A stretch of 64,000 nt of DNA, from assembly GCF_964355755.1 (NCBI RefSeq), contig NC_092676.1, positions 27,264,288-27,328,287 of the forward strand, given 5' to 3'. The DNA comes from Antedon mediterranea (lineage: Eukaryota > Echinodermata > Crinoidea > Comatulida > Antedonidae). Both the position numbers and the translations under genes were made by a program. Of this stretch, positions 11,801 to 23,800 are shown piece after piece. The notes under the pieces are model-generated. The model saw only the letters and a program-made list of their open reading frames with translations. It was not told the origin of the DNA and did not search any database. How positions within the stretch are numbered: the stretch's first letter is position 1; every line of letters starts with the position of its first letter.

Positions 11801-14800
11801 AAGCTTCGTTCTCACTAGACACTATGTAAGGATGTAAACACAATACAAGCGTGCTGACCAATCACAAGCGACAGTTCTAACAATCCACCGCTATTCAGTT
11901 CTCTCAATACTATTTTAAGTATTGCCTTATTTGTTTTTAGACACGCCGTAAGAGCTCTGGAGTGTTTGCTGGTAAACATGGGTACATCACGTTAAGAGAT
12001 TTGTTCCGGTGGGCTGAGCGATATAGAAAAGCAAGCGCAGATGATTCGGGCTTCCGTGATTGGGATCAACATCTGGCAGACAATGGTTAGTAACTCGTAT
12101 GTGTATAAAAAACTTTGCAGCTTACCCATTGTGATTTAGACCTAATTATTAGCACCAAAAGAAAAGTATTGAATGTTTGCATCTTTTATGTTTTAGGGTA
12201 CATGTTGCTGGCTGGTAGAGTACGTCGTGCAGAAGAAAGGCTAGTTATCCAAGAAGTTATCGAAAAGCACATGAAACGTAAAGTCGCGCCAGCTAATCTG
12301 TACACGTTGTCCGAGAATACTTCATGCGTAACACGGTCCGTGTTGGATCAAGTAACAAGACAAACCGCAGAAGGGTTTTCACACCTTGTGTGGACTTACA
12401 GTATGAGACGGCTTGCGGTGTTGGTTGGACAGGCGCTTGAATTTGGTGAACCTGTGCTGTTAGTGGGAGAGACTGGGTAAGATGACAACATTCAGTTTGT
12501 CCTAATATATGCAATCTTGTAGATAAGAATTTGTGGCATTTCTGAATTATGTCTAATTTCGGGATAACCTCCATGTAAAGTTTCAATGCATATATAATAA
12601 TATAATAATTATTCTAATTAATAATGATAAATACTGTGTAGTTACAGAATGAATTGTTTGCTTCATTTCAGATGCGGAAAGACCACAATTTGCCAGCTGT
12701 TTGCTGCCCTCTCACAACAATCTCTTTATACCGTCAATTGCCACCTGCACACTGAATCGTCAGATTTTCTTGGAGGTCTGCGACCTGTTAGACATCATGA
12801 CGATACAGATGCAAGTAGTTCTCATTAGTAGCTTAAACATCTCACTTTTATCATAACAAGATTGTTGATTAGAATCTATATTTAAGTTATTGCTCTCTCA
12901 ATATTAAATCATATTTTGCCTTTATAGGACAATAAGAAAAAACTTTTCGAATGGCGAGATGGGCCTTTAGTACTGGCCATGAGAGAGGGCGCTGCTTTTC
13001 TAATTGACGAGATATCATTAGCCGATGACTCGGTTCTAGAACGTTTGAACAGTGTTCTGGAAATTGGAAGGTCTCTGCTATTGGCTGAGAAAGGCAGTGG
13101 TGAAAAGTTTACAGATGAGACAGAGTTGATTAAAGCTGACGAGGGATTCCATGTGTTTGCAACGATGAACCCTGGAGGTGATTTTGGCAAGAAAGAGGTA
13201 AAATAATTGTTACATTACTGTTTAATTAATTTTACTTGTTGTATAATCTTGGAAATGATGATTGGATATTCGCGCTTCGTATGAAATTCAGTGATTTTAA
13301 TATCCTTATTATTTCTTCACTACTTTTTCTGATCCAAGATTGTACTTCTATAAATAAAAGTGTCCTTAAACAATGGCTGAATCCTCAAAATTTGCATGAT
13401 ATGTAAACATATTAAATATGTTTTCTTTTTATACTTGAAGCTTTCACCAGCCTTGAGAAATCGCTTTACTGAAATCTGGTGCCCTCAACCAAAGGACCGT
13501 AATGATCTTGTCCAAATCATTGAGCACAACATCAGTGATGGAGTTCAGCTTGGCAACCAGGAAGATGGAGCAAGCGGAATTGGGAAAGGGATTATGACGT
13601 TCTTGGATTGGTTTACAAACACAGAAGCGGGGAAAAAGTAAGAGAAACTATAATTTGCAACATTTAATTTAATAAATGAACATGGTAAATGAATAAACTT
13701 ATTGAAATGATCATGTGTTGTATTGTTTTAGGTGTACTGTTAGTATACGCGACATCTTATCATGGGTCAATTTTGTTAATGTAAGCTGCAATACAGGGAC
13801 TGCAAGACCTTTAGAAGCTCCAGATGCCTTTATTCATGGGGCATGCTTGGTGTTTCTAGACAGCCTAGGATCTGGTAAGTGATTTGCTGAAGAAGACATA
13901 AAATCATTTCATTGCTACTCTTACTGAACTTGTAAATTGGCTTTTTTCAACCGAAGCTTCTTGCAATTTTAAATTGTTTTTTTCTTATAATTGGTATGTT
14001 TCAATATTTTTTGTAATACTAGTATAATTTATTCTTTAAGAACCTTGTTTAATTTTTAGGTACTAGTCTAGGGAGTGGAGTTTCTCTGAATGATTCTTAT
14101 AATACATCACTGGTATTTCTTCAAAATGTGGTAGAGAAGCTATCAGGGTACCATGTGGATATATCAAGCTTGCTGATTGGTCCACAGATTGGTCAGCTTA
14201 GAAATCCTATTACAGAAACTGTAGATATGTTTGGGATTGAACCATTCTACATTCACAAAGGTATGTGTTTAAACCATGTATTTCTAGAAAATGTATTATA
14301 AAAATTAATGATTTATGTAATGGTATTTGTTCTATGTACATTAAAATGTACAGTACATACTCCCAATACCGGACTCTCTGAAAACTGGAAACTCTAAAAA
14401 TTGTTCTTGAGGTCCAAACGATCCCAAATTAATTTTTACCATTAAAAACAGGGAAAATGTCACTGTGGTCATGTTACAAGAGTTGTCAAAAACAATTTGA
14501 CAATATAGTCTATCTGATAATCTACTAGAAAGTAGGAGGCCTTTTGCCATTTTTCCCCTGACTGAAACACATTTGGAAGAACATACTTTCTGGAAAACCA
14601 AACATATTTGGCCACCACAAGGCTGTCTGGTATTGGTAGAGTTGACTGTATTTTATTTTAAATTCTAGGACCTTTGATGATAGCCGGAAGCACGACTAGC
14701 TATGCCTTGCATGCTCCAACCACATCTCTGAATGCTGAGAGAGTCTTACGAGCCTTGCAGCTGCCTAAGGCTATCCTTCTGGAAGGTTCTCCGGGTGTTG

Positions 14801-17800
14801 GCAAGACCAGCTTGGTGTCTGCGTTAGCAAGAGCATCGGGACATCAGTTGGTCCGCATCAACTTATCGGAACAGACAGTAAGTTATATTCACCATTCATC
14901 ATACATTAAAGGGAAACACTTGCACTTAAAATTTAAAAAAACTCTTTAAGTGAATACTAAGGGAAATACTTAAATATTTATTTATTGAGTTAAGTGAAAT
15001 ACTTAAATATGTATTGAGTTAAGTGAAATACTTAATATATTATTTGTGTTTAGGACGTTACAGATTTATTTGGCGCTGATCTGCCGGTGGAAGGTGGCGA
15101 GGGCGGTCAGTTTGCGTGGCGTGATGGTCCCCTACTTAGCGCACTCAAGTCCGGACATTGGATTGTCCTGGATGAAGTAAGTCATGTGATATTAATTAAA
15201 ATTTTGATAAATGTTTCTTGGATAGGATGATATAATTGACCTGAAATTCATTAAGTTTATTCTTACTGAATTATGTAGTTTTTGGTTTAGTTTCTGATCC
15301 GAGAGAAAAATAATAAAACATTTATGTTTAAATATTATAGCATTGTGCCTCCAATTATTCTCTACTCGCTTCCCTTTAAAATTAATATAGTGTATAATAA
15401 ATGTTGTGTTAATCTTTTACTTATAGTTAAATTTAGCATCACAGTCAATCCTGGAAGGCCTAAATGCTTGTCTTGATCACAGAGCAGAAGTTGTGGTTCC
15501 AGAGCTTGGCATGTCTTTCAGTGTTAGACCAGAGACCAGACTGTTTGCCTGTCAGAATCCACTGGTGCAGGGTGGTGGACGCAAAGGACTGCCAAAGTCA
15601 TTTCTTAACAGATTTACCCAGGTAAGAAGAGTTGTGTATTTCAAAAATGTTGAGGACGTTTGTAATATGTTTTTGATAAATTGTAACAACCAAACCATTA
15701 TAAAAGCTCTGTCTACACTATCAAACTACTGATATGCCCAAATATGGTAGTGATATGACATCTAATGATGTCCATATATGGGCACATCACATTTTTTGGA
15801 CCACATCAAGTTTGATAGTGTAGACAGAGCTTAATACTTTGTGGATATTTTAATTGTTTTGTTTTACTATAAATGGTTTTTTTTTTACATTTTTTTTTTC
15901 AGGTGTACATTGAACCTTTGACCTCCATGGACTTGCTCTTCATATCCTCTACTATGTATCCTCAAATACCAACCAATTGTTTGGAGAAGATGGTACAATT
16001 TAGTAATTTGGTAAGTTTGATTTCCCTGTGTGTTTATATAAAAATGATGATAAAGTCAAACTGAAATTCAATTTATTGGATTTGTGTGGTTTGGTTTAGT
16101 TTCTGATACAAAGCATTACTCAAAAATTAAGTTCAATTCGGTTTTAAGAGAGTTGACTATAGTGATTATTTAGTGATTATTTTGATTTTAACCTTTTTAA
16201 AACAGATTTACCAGCAGACCATGATAGATCGTGAGTGGGGTCAGCGTGGTGGGCCGTGGGAGTTTAATCTTCGTGATCTGTTTCGTTGGTGTGACCTCAT
16301 GGTGAAAGATCATGTATTTAATCCAGGCCAACATATCTCGCTTATTTACTCGGATAGGCTACGAACGTCTGACGACAGAAGAAAGGTATGATAAAAAAAA
16401 ATAACAGTAAATATACTAAAAACAACTGTTGCCCAGGTATTATAAAAATGTTTTAAGACTTTTGAATGCATGTTTTAAAAGTATTTATTATTATTTATTA
16501 GGTTAAGAAGCTTTTTGAAGAACTGTTTGTGATTGGCCCTGAAAAACATGGCCACACCTACTTCTATGAATATTCAAGAAAGTTTCACATTACACCAAAT
16601 ACTGTACAGGTAAGGTGCTAGCATTTCTAAATGGACAAATTTTGTAATGTTTACGCTCGTAAATTATTTGAATTAAGACGCTTCTGGATCTTATGGAAAA
16701 TTGATAATCTTTCGTTTGATTTAAACTTTTATTATCAATGTGTTAATTGTTTAGGTTGGTAATTCCGTTTTACCCCGAGGATCTACAGGACAACAACCAG
16801 TTAACTCTTTGACATCGCCAGTATTTCTTCTGCATCATGGTATGGATGCCCTTGAAGGAGTCATGAAATGTGTACAGATGAACTGGATGGCCATTCTGGT
16901 AAGGTTACCTCTTCTGCAACTATCTTACAATTGTATACTATTGAAAGCAAACAGATTTGCAATTGCTTAGTAAGCATCAAACTTTATGCGACAAAAAATG
17001 TGATGTGCCCATATATGAACATGATGGTGTCATATCACTACCATATTTAAGCATATTACTACCATATTTGGGCACATCACGTTTTTTTGTCGCATAAAGT
17101 TTAATAGTGTAGACAGAGCATTATAAACTGTTAAATTTGTGCAATCCCTTATATTTCACCAGGTTGGACCAAAGTCCAGTGGTAAGACGTCATTGGTTCA
17201 GAGTATAGCAAGACTAACAGGGAACAAACTGCAACTACTGGCTATGAACAGTGCTATGGATACAACGGAACTATTAGGAGGGTTTGAACAGGTATGTATA
17301 TGTTATATGTACTGCTAAACTAAAGCCTTGTTCACACTGGCTTTATTTAACTAAAGCTTTGTTTGCACTGATTTTATTTAAATAAAGACAGTGCAAACAA
17401 GGCTATTTAACTAAAGCCTTGTTCTCATTGGCTTTATTTAACTAAAGCCTTGTTCGCACTGGCTTTATTTAACTAGAGCCTTGTTCGCACTGGCTTTATT
17501 TAACTAGAGCCTTGTTCGCACTGACTTTACTTTATCTTCAGTCCATGGGCTCATTCAGGCTTAGTTATTTACACGAGTAAGTTGGTTTCATGGGACAGTT
17601 ATTACTAACAGTGATAGGTATGAAACCAACTTAACCAGGTAAGTAACTAACATGTACCGGATTAAAAAACATTACAATTCCTTGCTTACGTCTTGCAGGC
17701 CGATTACAATCGTCATTGGGATGAGGTTTACAGTAATGTGAAAACGGTTGTACATGCTGCAGTACAATCCTTACTGATTTTAAAGAAGAATCAACAAGTG

Positions 17801-20800
17801 GAGAAAATGGCACATCAGTTGTTAAGTACTTGGTATGATATTCAAGCATCCAACAAAAAAGGTAAGTTTATAGGAATGCATTAAAGGTTTGAGTCTGTAA
17901 GGAATAACTTAGGTCAATGTAAAAAGTTTGTGGGTATTAGGCATAGTTTTTGTTAGTTACTTTAAAGACAATATTTGCTTAAGTTGGAATCCTTGTATAC
18001 CCCGTGTAGACCAAGCTTTTGTTACTTGTTTCAATGTATATACTCTCTATTTTGAATTTCTATATAGAGTCTGCAAAAGGTCAGTTGTCGGTAAACCGTC
18101 TTCTAGCTTTAGAGAACGTCTTGTTGATGACCAAGAATATGTCAAGCAGTTTGAAGATAAACTTTACCTCAGGTAAGTCAAACAAACAAATTTGACTTAA
18201 GTCATTCACACATAATTTAGTATGTTACATTATCAATTATAAATTATATTTTTTAACAGAGGTGGATTTGTCTGACCTGTTCAGCAATATTAATCATTTG
18301 AAGAGTAAATTCCAGCAAGCTGAAGGGTCAATGATGTCTGGTGGTGGAAAATTTGAGTGGATTGATGGAGTTTTGGTGAAATCACTGATCCAAGGAGATT
18401 GGTTGCTTATAGATAATGTCAACTTCTGTAGGTAAGTCCTGTAGAAATGCCAGTCTATAATAGACCTTATGGTATATATGTAATCGACCTGTTTTGTCTC
18501 TAAAGCTCTGTCTACACTATCAAACTTTATGTGACAACAAAATGTGATATGCCCATATATGGACATGATGATGTCATAGCATTACCATATTTGAGCAAAT
18601 CACTTCCATATTTCTTCCACATGGACAATTTTTAATTGGATATATTTTGTTTATTTTAGCCCATCTGTTCTTGATCGCCTCAATGGCTTATTGGAACCAA
18701 ATGGTGTTCTGAGCATCAGTGAAAGAGGAGTAATTGACGGCCAGGTTCCCACCATCAAACCACATCCAAACTTCAGGTAGGTACTCCTAAATATGACACA
18801 GCATGAGTTATTTAGTAAAGTGTTTAAGCTGCTTTTATGCTGTATATTTGACCACATGTTAAAATATTGTGGCATTCTTTAGAAGAGACGTTAAGTTGTA
18901 AATCATATGTGCTTATAAAACCAATTAGCTGCTGTTGTGCTATATATTTGACCACATAGTCTTAAAATATTGTGGCATTCTTTAGATGAGACATTAAGTT
19001 GTAGGTCATGTGCTTATAAAACCAATCTACACAATTACACATTGCAATGTACATAAGCTAATAAATACTATTTATTGTTAATCAATTTTGCAGGTTGTTT
19101 CTTGCAATGGACCCAAAGCATGGCGAGATTTCACGAGCCATGAGGAATAGAGGTGTTGAGATATACATGTTGGGAGAGGTGAGTGTTAACAATATGGTTC
19201 ACTATTAAGATTAATACCAAGTTGAAGGGAAATAAGTGGGGACAAAATGGGTACTCAGCAGTGTTCTAATATATGATATTTGTTGGAACTTATCAAATTT
19301 CTTTTGGTTTCAGAATGAAGGAGGAGAGTATACAAAAGCAGACTTGGTTACCATGCTACACGGAATTGGAATGACAGATGTGAAACTGGTTGAATTTCTG
19401 ATCTCTACACATTCTGAAATGATAATCAAGGCATCTGGTAAGTTAGCTGTAAAAATCTTTCCGTACAAAAATACCATGAAACAAAGAAAGAAACGGGTTA
19501 AAATTTACAAAAATCAATAATAGTTTGTTTACTTTTTCTTGTAGGTTTTGTAGTGTACACAGTACTTGATTTGTTACATGCTGCCGCCCTCATTGTCCAG
19601 CAAGTTAACAGAGGATTAGGCTTGAATGCAGCTGTTCGTAATGCTTGTGTCGAGGTGTATGCACAGAGCCAGCTTTTGAATGCCAACAAACAGGTATATA
19701 TTATCTAGTTGGACATTTTTACCAATAATTTTTTAAAAAATGAAGAAGACAATGAATATGACAAACCTATTTATGTTTCTTTAAATACCTCTCTAAATAC
19801 ATTGATTGTTTGATATAGTAGTAGAATAAATGAAAAATTTTGTCATATTTATTATTTCTTCCTACAGAACTCGCTTTCCATTCTTGAACTCTGTTTTAAA
19901 GAGTTGAGTCTGCTCATGGACGACACAGCCAGTGCAACCACCATCCAGCCACTTCTTAGTGTTCAAGAACTTAGTCTGAACTCAAGGCTTGGTATGATCA
20001 ACATGCAATCTATGGCTCTTAGAACCATAATAAACCAATTGTCAAACAATGGAGAGCACTCAGAAGAATGGCACCTCTTGCATCCAGCCATTCTAGTATT
20101 CTTGGAGCAGATAACTATTAATGATTGGCAACTGCGGAGCGATTGGCTGACATCTTTTTGGAATGCACATGAAGTGCTGTCGGATAGAGCTGTAATGGAC
20201 TCACCAGATGTCGTACAATGTATGCCAGCAATGGCATCAGAATGTCTCCAGAGGTTGCTTAGGAGTCCACTTGTGGAGAAGCAAAGACAACAGATGATAA
20301 AACTACAACAATTCTACACAGGTAAAGATGAACAATTTTTCAAAATATTTATTTTCAAATTTATTTAAAAAAAATAGAAATTAATAGTTTTCCATACATT
20401 AAACAAAAATTTAATTAAATTTTTTTTAATTTTTAGATATGGCAGATTTAGCACTAGACTTGAACTGGCTTCCACATCAATTACAAATGCTAAAGACAAA
20501 GATAAAACAAGATGAGACTGAATCCATGCAGGTGACCACAAGGGATTCTGAAGAGATAGACCTTACAATTTTTAATAGGTAATGCATAGCTTTCTACTTG
20601 TACTAAATCATGTGCTTTTATAAGAGTTTCCAGTTTTTAGAGAGTAATATCAGAAAATAATGTTAAGCTTTTTATTACATAGGTTCAATGTATTGATGTT
20701 AAGAAGTCTAAAGCATTATGTTGAAGAAGACAGCTTTGATGGTGTCCACAATCGAACACAAGCAGCACGTACCCCTCTACAGTTCTCGTATGCTTTACAC

Positions 20801-23800
20801 AAAGGTAGGTTTGTATATTAAAAATTTTAACTTCCAATAAGCAAATGAAAAATATGTAATGCTCTATCAGCGTTGGCCTAGCTTTGCGCCAAGTACAAAT
20901 CAAATATGCATTGTGGCTGGTATGAGACTGGCGACTTTATAGGTGTTGTTGAATATTGGCACCATAGCTTTACATTCTTTTATATACCAGTCGTGTATTT
21001 CCTCATTGAGGAATATCTGATATTGTAAACATCATGATGAAGCATTTCTTGTACATATGGAGCAAATAAAGAATAAAAATGTTGTTTTTTTTTTTCTATT
21101 TCAGGCTTTCTGTCTGTGGATAACTTGCCACATCCATCCTTTGCACATCTTTATCCTTTACTTCAGGCCTGGGATGCCTATGTAGAGGCAAGGCTTATGG
21201 ACACCACACATGCTCTTACAGAAGACCAGTTAGATGAGGTGGGTAGTTTTAGAAAGAGTCCCATCATGCATCACACTGCTAGATCGGGCAAATCTGGTTT
21301 TTTTTTATTAAAGACCCCTTCCCTGCAATTTTGGACGTTTTTTGGAAAATAATACATATATATCACTTTAAAAACATTAAACCATGTCATTCCTTGTCTT
21401 AAATGTACGTTTTATGGTAAATTATGATAAAAAGTGAGAAACAATGCACTACCTAAGTACCTCGCGGCGATCGACCTCTCGTGGACGGTCTTAGGCCTAG
21501 CCTAGCTAGGCTTGGTTTTGTAGGCCTAGCTGGTAAACATCGGTAACGTGCGAACATCGTACGCTAGCTATATACCTAGCCTGACGTTGTATAGTTGCTG
21601 CATTAATTGTCTTTCTATTTTTGCCAGACTCCGTTGATACAAATTGGGGAAAACCCGGTATTTTCGCTGAAAAGTTAGGAGTCTTCCATTTGTTTTGGCC
21701 TCACGATCGATCGAAAAGTGGGCGAATTACAGGTGAAAAACAAAAATATCAATCCGCGCGCAATGCATTTTGGGATTTATAGCGGGCTGCTATAATTATT
21801 AAAATCGACTTATTTTTCACATTTTTAACCGTTTAAAGACGAAAAAAGTTATCGCAATAGGACCATATAGTATTATTTTTACATTAAATATAGTTTGTGA
21901 TCTTAAATTACATCTAAAAAACGTAGGGAATGGGGCTTTAACCTCTTAATTTAGGCATATTTGTAAAAAAAATTAGAACTGAATAGTGAAACTGTGAAAT
22001 GCATTTTTGTGTTTTGATAAATAGGTTCTCCAGCTCAAGATGGACCTGTATAAAAATAGTACATTCTGAAAAAATTGCGAATAAAGGATTTTTTACATTT
22101 TGGGGATAAATAAAATTAATAATTTAATTATTTTTCTTTTGTGTTAGGTTCTTGTTGCTGAGGAATGGAGAAATCGATTTTGGCAATGCAGTAACCAGAT
22201 TTTAACAACCAATGACTCAAGTTGTTTAGAGAAGTTATCATTACATTGGAGTTGGATGTTAAGGAAAACATTCAGGACTGTACCATTCACGTTGCAGGGG
22301 TCTAATCCAAGGTATGTTTAGTTATATTTTTAAAACTTATGTGTGCATTAGTTTATAGTTTTAGTGATTAGTTTTTGGAAATTAAATTTCATCTTCCTAG
22401 GCTTACAAAATGCTATGTAGGCTATTGGAATACAGATAACTGCTAGTTGTTTAAATGTAGTGTAAATATGATGCTCTCTAACCGAGAAATAAGTTTTAAA
22501 CTTCTTGAGATGTGCATAGTCTTAGACTCTACATATGCCATTATTCCCAATATGGACACCTCTTGAAAGGAAAATGGAGTAGTTGGTTACCAGTTTTCAA
22601 TTGTGATGGATGTAGGAGGACCAAAATGTTGCATTTTCACAAGTGGAATGTTTATTTTAAGGCCCTCTTGTTTACTTAAATTATAAAGATTCTTCAAGCA
22701 AAGCTTATGAGAGCTCTTCATTTATAGGCTCACCAAAATGTTTCTCAAGTTGAAAGCTTATTTCAAGGCCCTCTTGCTTGTTTACCTGGAAGGACTATAA
22801 AGATTCTTCAAGTCCCCTCATTTTTAGCTTTACCAACATTTTTTTTAATGGATTATACAGTTATTTATTTAAGTTTATACTAATAATTGAAATAACAACA
22901 AAAATTGGTAGAAAGATCCAATCATTGAATGTATGACAAATGATTGTCTGAAAAGTTATGTTGTAAAAACATTAGGGCAGAATTTGATACCTTGTGTAAC
23001 AGAATTGATAATACGACAAAAAGTTCTTCTGGGAGATCCTAACGAAGGTTAGCAGCGTCTAAGTACTGTTTGTTTTACAACCACTTTAATGTTTGGAATG
23101 TTTATGACTACAACCAACAACTGCCACCTTGATTTTCCTCTTTCTACACTATAAAACTTTATATGCCAAACAAATGTGATGTGACATGTTGATGTCATAG
23201 CACTACCATATTTAAGCATAACACTACCATATTTGGGCACTTTTTTGTCACAAAGTTTGATAGTGTAGAGAGAGCTTTATAACTTGAATCAAACATTACA
23301 GAATGTTTGATTGTTGCAACTTAACCCTGATTAAATGCTTTGTAATTAAGGGATGTATTGTGTTGCTATTTCTCTATTGTTCTTTGTTAATAGTGCATGA
23401 TGTAAGGGCATTTTACACTTGTTAATGAATACACATTCTATGGTTTATTCAGGGTCATTTTACCTCCTTTGTTAAGTAAATGCAAATATTTATAATCTTT
23501 TTTAAACATTGGAAACTTGGAATCCAAATATACCCTGTTATCCAAACAAAAAATAGTAACTTGTTGTATGGTGTGTAATAGTATTTTTAACACTTTGTTT
23601 CGTTTTGTAGAACTTTTTTATACTTTTTCACTTTCTAAAAAAAACTGAATATAGAATGAAAACAGGACCAACTCGGCGGAAACACACACATACAAAAAAA
23701 GCAGATTCTGCAATAAACAATTCAAGTAGCATTTGAGTACTGTAAATTGTTCTTAGTAATTTAAACATATCTTACTTCTTAAAGATATATTGCTCCCCTG

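Noticed and set aside
18340-18431. Loss of the AAA6 Walker B Glu as a damaging mutation
   Set aside because: As I recall, vertebrate midasin has the same Asp-Asn at this site, so it is a family trait rather than a lesion.
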